Shown here: positions 13,301 through 25,200 of the stretch, in pieces
Layout of the letters: the number at the start of each line of letters is the position of its first letter
How positions within the stretch are numbered: the first letter of the stretch is position 1
Source: Desmodesmus armatus
Lineage: Eukaryota > Chlorophyta > Chlorophyceae > Sphaeropleales > Scenedesmaceae
Direction: 5' to 3'
Assembly (NCBI GenBank): GCA_007449985.2
Contig: VIIQ02000047.1
Location: forward strand, 248,001-312,000
Length of the DNA: 64,000 nucleotides
Program-made: the position numbers and the translations under genes
The notes under the pieces: generated by a model
Databases searched by the model: none
The model's input: the letters and a program-made list of their open reading frames with translations, nothing else
Told to the model about the DNA's origin: nothing

Positions 13301-15873
13301 TGTGTACCGGTGTGGGAGGAAGGGGGGGGGCTGGCACGCACCAAGGTGAACCGGTGTGGGAGGCAAGGGGGGGGGGGGGGGGGGGGGCAGGCAAAAGGGG
13401 GGGGGAGTGAGGGTCGGAAGAGGAAGGGGTTGTCAGGGAACTTCTTGGGGAGTAAGGCGCGGCAGGAGGGGGGGGGGGGGGCGAGGGAGTGTGGGGGTGG
13501 AGAGGGGGGGGGGGGCGGCAGTGAAGAGAAGTCTTGGGAGTCCAGCGGGTGTGGGATATGGATGGTGTGGGTTGCTGAGTGTTGGTGCGCTGGCATCTCA
13601 GGAAGGGGACAGGAGAGCAGGCGCGTTGCTGCCAGACAAGGACTATGTGTACCTTGAGGCACGCACCAAGGTAAACTGGTGCAGGAGGGGGGGGGGGGGG
13701 GCAGGCCTTTGGGGGGGGGGGGCGTGGGAGTGAGGGAGGAGGAAGCGGGGTGTCCCGCTGTCAAGTGCAACTTGCGGGGAGGCAAACCGTGGGGGTTCCA
13801 GGTGATACGCGGAATATTGGGGGGGGTGGGGGGGGCTATTTGGATCAGGTTTCAGGGTTTAGGGGGGAGGGGGGAGGGAGAGAGGGAAGGCACAGGGGGC
13901 GTGGCGCGAGGGGGGGCGGGGGAGTGACGTGATGGAATAGGAAGGGGCCGGGAGGGGGCTGGGTGTCAGGCTGAGCGCTCTGCTGCACTCCTCCACTGCA
14001 CCCGCAAGAAGAGCCGGGAGAGTCAGGGGAGACAAAGGGGGCAGAAGGGGGGCGAGGGAGTGAGGGAAGACGAAGGGGCGGGGGGGGGGGGGGAGGGAGT
14101 GAGGGAAGACGAAGGGGCGGGGGGGGGGGGCAGTGAGGATGCGTTTTTGGGGGAGTATGTTACATGGACATTATTGGTGCTCAAGCAGGTGTGGGAGATG
14201 CATGGTGTGGGTTGCTGGGTGTTTTGAAGCATGGGGTACGCCTCGCCAGTCTTGGTGCAATGCTGCTTGCTGCAGTACAGCTCTTGCACTCAAACCGCAC
14301 GCCCCACCCATACATGCTTCAAAATGCCTGTTGTTGCAGCAGGTACCATCAGGGTGGGTAGTGTGCCTATGCTCGACTGTCCATACCTGTCGCTGCCATT
14401 GTCAATCTGCAGGCCAAGGCGTCTGCCATGTTTGCCCAGAACCGTGCGCTGGGCGCCATTGGCACTGTGGGGGAGAACGAGATTGTCAGGAGCATCATGG
14501 TGAAGACTAAGTACAAGTGAGAGAGCAGTGCAGTGCATAATAAATAAATATTCATAATAATAATTAATATGTTAATCAACATTAATTGTAAATTACTTTG
14601 CAGCTGTGTGTTGGGCGACGCTGTGGGGATCTTCGTGCACAGAGTGGTTGGCAGAGTGTGGGGTGGGCGGTGCCAGGGGAGGGATGGTCATGCAGAACAG
14701 CAGGGGTGTCATATCCCGATGACAATGCAGGTGCAGCGTGTAAGAAGCTTGTCTTGGCCAGTCAACAGTGGAGATTGTTGAAGTTGCACTGTGCTTCACC
14801 TCACCCTGATATGCTGTGCTGCTCTCATCTGATCTTGTGCCCTGCCCTCCACACACACCCCCTCCCCCCCCCCACACACATACACACTTCCCCAGGTGCT
14901 TCCTGAAGGGCCAGCCCCTGGCCGCAAGACAGCCTTCCTGTTGGAGGGCAACATATTCCCCACGGTGCACTACAGGAACCTCTTCACCAACCGCTACCCA
15001 GAGATACAGCCAGGGTGAGGCGCAGGAGTGTGCTGAACTTGACTGCGGCTTAGGAATCGACTCGGTTGGGATCTCGGTCTTGGGGGGGGGGGGGGGGGTC
15101 GCGCACTAGGGCACGTAGAGTGACAGGCCCATGTTGACACCCTCATGAGCCCTGGGCTGGCTGGCGGAGATTGGGACCTTGCCCCGTGTTTGAACTGTGT
15201 GCTGTGCATGTCACATGATCATATGATGACAACCCCAATGCATCCCATGCAAGACGTGTCACGGTGTCAACTTGGGTGAAGCCTCAGCAGTTGAGAAAAG
15301 TGAGTAAGCCTCCAGCATCCATCGCCCACTGACCCGCTTGCCCCCCTGCTCACCCTGCAGGACTCGCCGCCTGGACTTCTCCTACTTTGAGTTCAACCTC
15401 CCCAGCTTTGACGCAGTCATGGAGGGCTGCTGGGACTTCCACAAGCGGTTCAGGGCCCAACACGGCTTCGCCCCACGCGGCTACGGCATCTACTTTGTCA
15501 ACCGGGGCTATGCAGGTGTGCCCTTGGGAGTGAGTGGGGCAGCCAGTGCCATTGCCTTAGCCCGCGAGCATGCATGTGATGAGCCGTCCTTTATAAAAGG
15601 CGCGGCCAAGGCGAGGAATCCTATGGCGTTATGATACAAGGGGGGTGTATCAGAATCTTTCAGTACGGTACAGTACAGTACAGTAATTGTGGACAGAGTC
15701 CAAACCTCGGCACTAGCCAGCGAGCCAGGGGCTCATGAGGGTGCCCCGAAGGGCCTGTCGTACCCCAGTTTCTCAGGTCAGGTGTGAGGGCGATCTTTCT
15801 TTGTTTGTTTCTTTATGCAGGCAGCCCTGGCAGCACACCCAGCGGCAGCCCCAAAGCCTCAAGCAAGGGCATG

Positions 15874-15909
<36 letters not shown>

Positions 15910-16819
15910 GAGGGTGTGCTGGCCAAGCCGTACGGCAACTACTCCCAGTGGGGGCCTGGTGTGAGCTTCATGATGGATCCCATCACTGACGATGCTGACA
16001 GCCCCCTGGTGAGTAATGGATTGGCTGGCTGATCAACTTCGCTACTCATATGGCTACTTGGGGTGCAGATGGCCTCCCGGGGGGGGGGGGGGGGGGAGAG
16101 GACAGAAACACAGGAGAGGGGAGGCTAGTATGGATGGAAGCTCAGTGTTATGGCCTGGTGGCAAAGGAGGGAAATAAAGGGGTTGGCATGAGGTGAGGCT
16201 TCATGATTGACCCCATCACCGATGATGCTGACAGCCCCCTGGTGAGTGATGGGTTTGCTGGTTGACCGAAGCATGACCCAAGGGTTCATCATGGGGGTAC
16301 AGACGGGGGGGGGGGGGGCAGGGTGGAAGAAAGCTCAGTGTTTTGCTGGTGTGGTGGTGAGGGACGATAATGGACTGGCTGGATCTAGGGTGAGGCTTCA
16401 TGTCAGAACGCAATACGGCTAATGCCGACAGGCCCCCTGCGATCGATGCTTGAGGGGAGCCACCCCAGGCCCGCAGTTGCTGAAGGGAGTGAGGGAAAGC
16501 TATGTACTGCAGGAGGGAGCGCAGAGGGGTGGAAGGGTGCAGGCGGGAAGTCAATTCAAGCCGCCAGAGCAAGGGTAACAGCAGAGGACGCCGTCGTTGA
16601 CTCTGCATCGAGCCTTATCCCTGCCTGCCTGCCTGTATGTCTGTCTGCTTGCTTCAGTGGATCGCCTTCAACGAGGCCTACACAGAGTGGGCCGTGTCTA
16701 TGGGAGCCATCCCCAGCCTGTCACAGACCAAGGGGCTCAAGCCAGGCCAGGTCACACTTCCTAGGCACCTCACACGTGAGAGGTTCCTCACTCCCTACTA
16801 CAAGGCCTTCGTGGCTTGA
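10341..16819 (+). CDS. FAD-dependent oxidoreductase, PCMH type, aldonolactone-oxidase-like
   Basis: Exons read: 10341-10481, 10677-10844, 11605-11742, 12101-12170, 12827-13023, 14413-14499, 14896-15014, 15361-15515, 15821-16008, 16658-16819, giving about 474 codons in phase. The N-terminal half matches a PCMH FAD-binding fold: AVGAMHSVNACMTNNGG, then NMSSMNSILGLEP, then PEIGDATVGSLVVTTSKDSS, where the flavin is normally held. The C-terminal half, with RYPEIQPG, GYGIYFVNRGYAG and a closing FLTPYYKAF, resembles D-arabinono-/L-gulono-lactone oxidases and related alditol oxidases. Those enzymes oxidise sugar lactones or alcohols using oxygen or another acceptor. The substrate cannot be set from sequence. 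A Gln run of ten (CAG)n codons sits in exon 9. The exon 6 donor is uncertain: an alternative at 14516 looks good but breaks phase. No clear signal peptide is seen. Confidence 0.84.
12594..12865 (+). repeat. three tandem copies of an intron end plus exon start
   Basis: The acceptor and first bases of the exon encoding GMMGIVVETVLEV occur three times, with the exon-like part beginning at 12604, 12714 and 12827. The spacing is 110 and 113 bp. Each copy is preceded by the same C/T-rich tract and an AG. Only the third continues into the full exon; the first two diverge after the Glu/Lys-Val codons. Using either upstream acceptor would shift into a frame that soon stops. Confidence 0.85.
12985..13680 (+). 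repeat. three tandem copies of an exon end plus donor, with G-rich spacers
   Basis: The exon end encoding PDRGYVYLEARTK and its donor recur at about 13282-13350 (interrupted) and 13626-13671 (nearly intact, PDKDYVYLEARTK then gtaaac). The copies are separated by G-rich spacers that are themselves repeated, for example the segment around gttgtcagggaacttcttgg at 13085 and 13427. The downstream copies are not needed for an open frame. Confidence 0.8.
13021..14130 (+). repeat. poly-G / G-rich intron tracts
   Basis: This intron of about 1.1 kb carries many runs of 8 to 18 G on the plus strand, broken by gagggagtga-type spacers. The RNA of this gene would carry the G-rich strand, so G-quadruplex formation is possible. 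Similar single tracts occur at about 7921, 10025, 11828, 15080, 16081 and 16305. Confidence 0.8.
15961..16460 (+). repeat. decaying tandem copies of another exon end plus donor
   Basis: The exon end encoding FMMDPITDDADSPL followed by a gtgagt donor is repeated at about 16203-16255. There the Met-to-Ile change and an in-frame TGA (atgattgacc) mark it as non-coding. A third, weaker trace lies at about 16390-16450. Each copy is followed by a poly-G run and similar spacer sequence. Confidence 0.75.
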
Positions 16820-19800
16820 ACAACAACAGCTGCAGCAGTAGCCGCAAACAAGAACGGCACTTTTTCGTGTCATGAAGGGCGCGAACAGCAACAACGCGCC
16901 ATATGCCTGGAGAGGACAGCACATGACAGAGCCACACACACGATGGTTGTGTGTGACAGGGCTTGTGGGGGGTTGGTGCACTTTGGGGTCTGGTGGGGTG
17001 GGGTGGGCCTAGGGGGGGGGGACTGTGGTTGGGTAGTGATGCCGAGATGCACCGCTGGTGCATGCAGCATCCGAAGCATGTCAAGTTGGCTCTGAACAGG
17101 AGCCTGTGAATGCATTGCAAACCTGGAGCTTACTCAGCAGCCTTGGAGGGGGTCACTGAAGCATGGTGGGTCCAACGCTGCGAATTCCATGATTTGTTGT
17201 AGCTTATCGCAGGAGTGACCCTCTTTTTTTGGGCGTGCCACACCATGTGTGCATTAGCATGCAACCAGAATATACATGCTGAGCAGGGGGTGCCACTGCC
17301 CCAATTCTTGTGGCTAGGAGTGCACTTTTGTTGGCGGCTGCACAGACCGCAACCAGTGGGCAAGGGGGTGTGCGCAGCTTTCTGGACGGCTTGGCCACTT
17401 ACAGCCCTCCTTTTTCTTCTTGAGGCAAGCAAGGTCCAAATGCCGCAGCTTTCTTTTGTGTATCTTGCGTTTACAGGCGGTGCCTTGTGCAAACACAGGC
17501 ATTTGGGAGCGTTCGGTGTGCATTTGGTGCTGCGCAGTCTGTGCTGGCAGCACACAGGGGCCTGGCAGTAGCACGTGCTTCTTCTGTGAGAGCTCCACCT
17601 TGCAACGTGCATTGAATCATGGTAGGCCTGTTCCTGCAGCACCTTTGCCTGCAAGGGAGCACGGCTTGTCCATGAGGCGCTACAGCAGGCTGCCACCAGC
17701 ACGTGGTTTTGCTAGCGCTTTGTGTGCATGCTTGCCAGGCCATGCGCTGGCACGTTGTGTGCGTGCATGGTGTGTGTGCTTGTCCGCCTTCCTGCCCCGG
17801 AGGCTTCCATGCTGATCTGTGTCACATAACTGTGCTGGGCCCCGTAGGATGCTCCCCTGGCTACTACACTGCCATATACATTTGCAGCCAGAATTGCGCA
17901 GCGCTGTTTGCCAAGGTTTGTTGATTCAGGGGCAGCAACTGCCCTGTGTCAGCTTGGCATAGGGCGGTGAGACTCCGCCCCTCCAGTATGCCCCGCAGCT
18001 TCACATGCCGCCCAGGCTCTCACTTTGTGTTATGTTTGAGGGGTAGCATCCGACTGAGTCGGTGCTCTGTGGCACAGCAAGCTGAACGCGGCAGTACAGG
18101 CTGTAGCAGGATGCACACGACATGCCGGCCAGCCAGCCCGCAGCCGTTGCCAGTGTGTGGTTGGTGGTGAGGTGTGCCACAGGCGGGCTCAGTTTAAAGT
18201 AAGCTGTGTGTTGTCCCGTGCCCTGCTGAGTTGACAGCTTTGGTTGGTGCAGCAGAAATGTACGTCACACCTTGTACGGTGTACCTGAGGTCGGTGACTT
18301 GTGAATAGCAGTACAGGCCATCACAGATTTTTGGGTGCGAAACCGCACTGTTCTCTCCTTTTGGCTTGGTTTCCATGGAAGCATTGGGGTGCAGGTGTTG
18401 AAGGCCCTTCTGTTGCGCCCTGACACACATCCGCCCTGTTGTACCGCAACACTCAGGTGGCCATGTGGCTGCCCAAATTTCGCTATGGGGCATATTGTGG
18501 GTCCTGGCAGAGCAAACTGCCGCCTTGCAGGTGCAAACAAAGCTATATGGTTGTGTCTGTTGCAGGATGTGCTTCAGCATTGCACCAACAGGCTTGTTGT
18601 CACGCGGTGTTACGCGCTGGCGCTGTGGCAGTTGGGTCCAGTTCAACCTGCTGACTGTGCGCAGCTTGCTTGCACTTGACAGCGGGTGCAACATGGTGTG
18701 TGGGTTTTGTATGGCTTGTGCGTATCAAAGTATGACCGTGCTCCCGTGTCCGACATGTGTGGTTCTATGCATGGGGTTGTGCATGATTGGTGAATGTATG
18801 AGTGCTTGTGTCTCGTGTTTTTCTGGCCACTTTTGTTCTGGCCTGGGCGGCATGCATGGGGACAGTTGGCATTTAAACCAGTGCATCCCTGAGGCCGTCC
18901 TGTGTTCCTGACGCCTAGGGCTTTTTGTTGCTCCGATGGACTGCGTTGTCCAGGCGAGGCGAATGTCTGTTTGCCTTGCGAGTGGGCCCCCAGTCTACTT
19001 CACTTGTGCTGCAGGGTTCACAAGAGTTTCTATTTGATGTCGATCAGGCGGTGGGTGGTGGCCTGCTAAGTGAAGGGTGTTGCAGGAGTGCTCAGTTGGG
19101 GGCGCGATGGTGTGACGGGGCCGAGGAAGATGTTTGCCCGAGGGCCGGTATCATGCATGATCAATGCATTGATCAATGCCTAGCCTTGGGTGCGCGGTTG
19201 AGGCTGGGGCACAACATTAGATCTGTTTTTGGGGGTCAGGTTGGGGCACCACATTCATGATTTGTTCTCCATGCTGGGTGTCTCCTTGCCAAGACCCGGG
19301 GTAGTGGCAAGAGCATCGTGTGGAACCTGCCAGGTATGCTGCCGTCTTCAGCACCAATCAGCGTCTCACGCATGACATTCAATGTTGTTGGTGCTGGTTG
19401 CTGCTTGGTGGCCCCGTCTCCCACCTCATGTGACGAGGGGCCAGCTGATGATGTGAAAGTGTGTGAGGATATTGGTGTTTATGGGGTGGAGGGGGCGCAC
19501 GATTTGCAATGTTTTTCCTGGCAGCTTGAACTCCCTGGCGGTCAGGTGTTTGGGTGTGGCCGTGGCGTCACTGTGCTGCAGGCACAAGCTGACCTGCTGA
19601 CGCTTCTTGGCCACATGATCTGTGTAAATAGTCAATTCTGGTCTTACATGCTGGCCTTTGCATGCTGTGGCCCATGTGCAGGACCGGAATGCGTGTTCCT
19701 GGATGTGTTTGCACTAGCTCGGGGCCCCTGATGCACGGGCCTGGCTGCACCCCTGTCTGCGGGCAGATTGGCTGCAGGTGCGTCTAGTTGCAGGGGTGCT

Positions 19801-19900
19801 GCCTCTGGCCTCGAGGTGCTGCGTGTGTTGCTGCCAGAAGGGCCCCCATCAGTTTGCACCATTCATGACCCCTCGTGCAAGCTTGGCCAGCACTCCGAGG
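16820..19900 (+). other. long oxidoreductase 3' UTR or intergenic DNA, no supported gene
   Basis: Open frames here have random-looking composition and no motif. The plus strand is G/T-rich from about 17.7 kb to 19.7 kb, which fits a long sense-strand 3' UTR. A TGTAA lies at 19623-19627. A short perfect palindrome occurs at 19158-19175 (tgatcaatgcattgatca). Confidence 0.4.
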
Positions 19901-19939
19901 CTGCCTGCAGGCCATATGGCCAGAATGCATTCTGGCAGG

Positions 19940-20435
19940 TGGGGGTGGAAACAACCAGCACATGGCGGGCAAACTCGCGGAAAGCCTTCCATGGTTTGCT
20001 TACCAAATTCGAGATATGTTCACCCAGGCAGATGTGCCCAGAGCCCACCAGGCATCAACCTTGTCCCCAGCTCCAGCACATGGTGGACACTTGGGCGTCT
20101 GCAGCAAGCTGCTGGACCAGCTGATCCAAGAAACGGGGTTTTTGAACGAAAACAACCATGAAATCGTCAGCTTGCTGCTGCCAATTAACCAGCCGGTTTG
20201 CGGTTAAGTCCTTGCGACTGCTACACAACCGCTGTGCGCCGCGCTGAATTTCGTGGTTGCCCATGTACACGTTCGTAAACGGTTGTACGCTGTATATTGA
20301 CAGCCGATTCGCGTGAATGCCCGCTTTTAGAACCACCTGTCGCTCCTCAACTGCGCTTCGACCAACCTTCGACGGTCCTGCAAGATGTCCAAGGTGTCCA
20401 AAGTGCACAAACATACAAGCAGCATCGCAGCTCAC
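19940..20435 (-). CDS. fragmentary unrecognised gene with a CPPC-containing exon
   Basis: A minus-strand frame from an ATG at 20435 to about 20100 has protein-like composition, including SIYSVQPFTNVYMGNHE and DDFMVVFVQKPRFLDQLV. Just downstream, after a possible gctgcag acceptor, a second frame reads KCPPCAGAGDKVDAWWALG and ends in a gtaagc donor near 20013. A further coding-like piece follows at 20000-19940. The CPPC could be half of a zinc-binding site. I do not recognise the family, and the exon joins are not established. It could also be a decayed mobile-element gene. Confidence 0.33.
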
Positions 20436-20500
20436 ACGTCAAGAAACGTTTTCCACTCACTGAACGTGTGTGAACGTGTCCACCAGCCCTGCTGATCGGC

Positions 20501-20649
20501 ATGTCTGGCAGGGCACTTCTCGTTCTGCTGCTCCTCTCTGTGTCATTAGCTGCATCAAGTGGCAGGACGTATGGACTGGCTTATGAAGGGCCTGATCAGT
20601 TACAGCCCTTGGCAGCAAGCATGGTGGCCAATACACAGCATCGCCAGGT
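20501..20649 (+). CDS. possible signal-peptide first exon
   Basis: An ATG opens a peptide with a clear hydrophobic signal-like core (RALLVLLLLSVSLAASS) and a candidate gtgtgc donor at 20650. Coding-like sequence in the same direction appears again at about 20820-21080. No full gene could be built. It lies head-to-head with the minus-strand fragment at 20435, and its product is unknown. Confidence 0.22.
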
Positions 20650-21059
20650 GTGCGCGCGGACCATGCATGTCCCTGTGCCTTGCACTATCACCTCCAGGAT
20701 CTAATGCACATTCACATTGCCACAAGAGCACTCGTCAACGCTGCAGCTGCCTATCCTGCTTGTTGAAGCTCATTTACCAGCCGCATGCAGCTTGTGCTGT
20801 GGGATTGCGCAGCAGCAGTACATGGTCAGCACGGCTCACACAGCAACATCAGCTGCAGCGCATTTCCCCAAGGCTCCTGTCAAGGCGTTTGAGGTCACCG
20901 AATCTGCCAGCCGGTCGATGTCCACAGTCACATTGTCATACACACTAACACACCCCCGTATTGACGTGCATGCAGCTCTTGCAATCAAGTTCCTTCATAG
21001 GAGGCACCTTGTCAGTGGAGGGTGTGAAGGAAAAGACACGGAGGGTGGCAGTCTAAGTC

Positions 21060-22211
21060 TCATAGCCCATGATGGTTTGTAGCTCTGCCGCCCAGCCCGG
21101 CATGATGGCTTCTTTCCACTTGACTATCACGTGCTCCCGAGTTTCGCCTTGTTGATGGCGCCGTTTGCCTTTGCCTATGTGCTTTGTTGCCTGGGCCAAT
21201 TGCCAATCCCTCTACTGAGACAATTTCACCTCTTAAGGGGTCCATGTATGTGGTGTATAGCTTGAGAGCCGCATCAGGTGTGGGTTTCATGGCCTTAAAT
21301 GCAGCGTAGCCTGTCTGTCATTTGGGGGTTCTGCTTTGATAGGGTCGTCCACCTTGGCGAATATTGGCTGTTTTGTAGGTCCTTGCCTGGGTTAGTTTGT
21401 TTCTGTACGTGTCCAGGGTGTCCCGCATTTCTAGGAGTGGGGTAAGGGACTGGACCTGGTAGTTCCAGAGGTGTGCGTGGCTTGCTTGTGGGGTTGGTTG
21501 GCCATCTTCCCTTGAGAGTTTGAAGCACCTGGGGGTGGAGTGGAACTGGTGTTGCAAGTGTCTGGGCTGTTGCTGTTTGTTCACCGGTGGCAAGGATGTG
21601 GGCTAGTCGCCTCCATGCTCTTTGATGTTTTGGTTTGACAAGGCGGCTGCTCACCAGTCGTCGTAGGTGGGAGGGTGGAAGGACGTGTGTCCTGTTTGGA
21701 GACAGTAGTTGCTCTATCCTGGTTACTCCAATGTGTTGTACGAGGTATATGTCTCGTATGAGTTGGGTGTCTTGGACTGCTGCTGCCATTGCCTGTGGTA
21801 TGTTGGTGAGTTGAGAAGGGATGTGGTACTCTTTGGCGCCCCGTTGCAGAGTCTGTCCCACCTTTTCAAAAGAAGAAGTATTGTTGCCCGAAGGCGAGAG
21901 AAAACGTAGACCGTAGACGTGTCTTTTCAAAGACATCAGTTGTCGCACTCGCAGGCTATGATTGAGCAGGTGTGGAAGGTGTTGTGTCATGACTACATCC
22001 ACTCTTGTAACATATCAAGCATTCAAGCATTGCTTGTATGATTACCCCTAGTGCACCCGGCGCATTTAAAGAGCGGGTCAGTCTCTGGATGTTGCACACC
22101 GTTTGCTCTGTCTCCAAGGAGTGGCACCCCAGGCCACCTTGGCTTTGCTGCTGATGTGGGCCGCTGCTGACATCTCTGTCCGGCTGAAATGAAGCCTTTG
22201 TTCTTGATCAT
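21060..22211 (-). pseudogene. broken minus-strand coding relic, probably from a mobile element
   Basis: A 235-codon frame (22002-21295) and two shorter frames (22211-22023 and 21290-21060) run in the same direction but are separated by stops and frame changes. The composition is basic and low in Ala, unlike the neighbouring genes. One part reads naturally only in another frame, near 21140-21050 (EHVIVKWKEAIMPGWAAEL). The pattern suggests one decayed gene with frameshifts. A retroelement or transposase origin is likely but no diagnostic motif is visible. It ends 23 bp inside the start of the receptor kinase, so it may overlap that gene's promoter. Confidence 0.3.
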
Positions 22212-25200
22212 TTTGTGTTTGGCGCAGTGCGTGCTGTCTGTTCACGGCGAGTGGTCAGCTTGTGGCTTGCAGCAGCAGCAGCAGCGCATACAAATCAGCA
22301 CAACCTCCGCTTGTTTGCTCAAATTTGTGGCAGGACCCGCAGATAATGGCAGTACTAGCCCCTCTTCAAAACTGCTCGTGGTTCAGGGGGCCCACAACAG
22401 CAGCCTGGGCCGCCCCACTGCTGTTGCGTTGGCAGGTGCAGCAGAGGATGCTGGTGGTGCCGTTACGCTTGCTCCAGGTAGGGACAGTTGCCTCCAGCAC
22501 CAGTCAGTGCTACATCACCAGCAAGGGTGCTTGCCAAAGGGCGGCGATGAGAGAAGGCACTCAGTGAGCGCAGGGTGTGACATATGCGTCTGCAGCACAC
22601 TCGGCAACACCTGGGGTCAACCACATCCCCCATGCGCTAAGCTTGCAACCCTGCACACCTGGCACATCTTACCACTGCACTCCAAAGCATCACCGAAGTT
22701 GACAGCCACAGTCCATGCATGCATGCAGGACCAAGGGTTCTGCACACTCCTCTGCACTTGCTGACCAAACCAGATAGCAGCGTGTGCGCTGCTGGCCTTG
22801 GCGTGTCCACCCACTTCCTCAGCAGCAGAATGTGCATCAGTACCACATTGATGCTCACAAGTAGCATATTACTGTCTTGCGTCTGTTTCTATCACTCGCA
22901 CCCGTCCATGCAACACCCTCACGCAACTGCAGACACCAGCTGTCTCCCCCATGCGCGCACGGCACTCAGTTGCGCCATGCCCACCCCACCCTGCTTGCTG
23001 CTGCATGTCCTGCGCGCATGGCTCTCGTGGTGCAGGGATCACCCTGCTGCTGCAGGACCTGCTGCTGCTGAATGTCACACTCAGCAGCCCCAACCAGGCG
23101 GACCCCAGCAAGGCTTTCCTGCCTGCAGACCTGGAGTTGCCCTCTGCAGGCGTGCTGATGCTGCAGGATGTTGTGCTGGTAGTCAGCGAGGCAGCCATAC
23201 GGGATTACATAACCTTTCTCCGATCTGTCCCCAGGGTGACCTCCTTCACTGACAACACCACCTTCTTGCATGTGCGCAACTACTCCAACGCCCCATTTGG
23301 AGTGGTAGCAGCACGCAGCCTCACTCTTGTAGCGCCTAGGCGCGCAAGTGTGAGAGGGACGCCACTCACTCTCCTGGCCCCCGCCCTGCTTGGCAGCAAC
23401 TACAGCATCGCCGACACTGGCGGCCGGGGCCGCGGCTGCAGCGAAGAAGAGATAACCAGCATCGCACAGCAGCAGCGCTTTGACAGGGAGACCGTTGCAG
23501 CAGCATGTGGGGACGCAGCGGGCATCATAACTGTCACCGACAGTTACGTGCTGGGCGCAAACAACAGCACCATGGTGCCGCTGCTGCAGCAGCTGGCAAG
23601 CGGGGTGGAGGATCAGTCGCGGCAGCCGCTGCTGGTGTTGCTGCAGTCCAACGTGACCTTTGCCAGCAAGGCTTGGGGCAGCAGCTGGCCTGCAGGAGGG
23701 GTTGTGCTGAGGCGGCCCGTTGCGTGGGTTGGCAGCAGCACCCGCCCGACATCGGTGGACTTTGGCATGGAGGTGGCACAGGTGGGTTGCGATGAGAGGC
23801 GTGTTGTACATGCTGCATTTGGAGCTTCCCTTGGGCTCGCTTGGCTCAAGTTTAGTAGGGCCAGCAGCATCAGCTGGAAGCGCCGCATTTCAGTTGGGGG
23901 TCTCCTCAACAGACAACCAGCATTCAAGCGCATGTCGTCCCATACCAGGCATCTCTGGACGCTTGATCAAGCTTGACCAAAGCCAGCACTGCACACTTGT
24001 ACTTGACAGGTGGCATTCGGCTGGGCATATGCAGTTGTTTGCTGATGTGCGCTCAATCTGTTGTTGCGGTTCACGTGTGTACAGGTTGTGTTGCCAAGCC
24101 CCTCGTCCAACTTGACCATGTTCAGTATTGTGCTGGAGAACCTGCCCTATGGGGATGCCGCCTCCCTGCAGGAAGCTGAGGGGAACAGCATTGTGCTGTC
24201 CAACAGGCTGTGGCCGATACGATACAAGAGGTACGTGCAAAAAGACGCATCTCGGCCTGCAAGTGGATGCACACAGGCTGCCTGTGTGCGCGGCGCAGCA
24301 TCCCTTGTCAAGTGCTGTTACAGACAGCAGCAGCAGTCGCGACAGCAGCGGTCATGGCCCTCCTCACAAATGCTGTTGCTACCCATGCTGCTGCTACTGA
24401 TCAGCAGGTGCTTGTCCAAGATTTTCTGTTATCTTGTCTGATGCCAACTGCTTCCTTCATTTTCATTTCGGCAGGTCTGATGCCAGGCTGGTGCTGCATG
24501 ATGTGGTGTTGGTCATCCCTGAGCAGTCCCAGATCAATGGTGTCATCTACTGGGTGAACGCCTTCAACTCTGAGCTCGAGTTCTGGAGGAACAGGTGCGA
24601 TTACCAAGGCAGCTGTACCACTATGCATGTATGTTTGACTGCAGGGTGCTTGTCGTCAGCTTCTTGTTCTGCAGCAGGGCTCTGCCTGGTGACTTCGGCT
24701 TGTGCCACACCCCTTTTCCTGCAGCTTGTGGCAGCAACTGCCTGCGTGACTCTGTCACGGTGCAGCCACCTGGTGTTGTTGTGCTAGTGGTGTGCTGTGC
24801 TGTGCTGAGGTGTGGTCAGGTCACAGTTGCTGTGCTGCACTTGCACTGGGTGTGCTGAGCTGCCAGTGCCTGTGCTGCATCGACCTGCAGGACTACCTTC
24901 CTGCGTGACACCTTGAAGTACACCGAAATCAAGGTGTGTGCAGGGGCTCTACCTGCGATGGCAGTGACAGCATCACTGGCTGCTGTGGCAGCGAACCCAG
25001 CATGACAGCTGTAGCACCATGCATGTGTGTGGCTGTTACAGTGTTGATCACCCATCGTGCTGGCTGATCATGTCATGTTGACAGCGGTGGGCATGCAACG
25101 CGATTCATCTTCTGCCGAAACGTGGACGGCAATAGTTTTCAGCAGTGCACAGCTGTTGAAGATATGTTTGAAATGGCACTTGCTGACAGCCCTGTCACAG

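Noticed and set aside
12823..13785. 320-codon minus-strand Pro-rich open frame
   Set aside because: It is the complement of poly-G intron tracts and an exon of the plus-strand oxidoreductase. Its composition is low-complexity and it has no domain.
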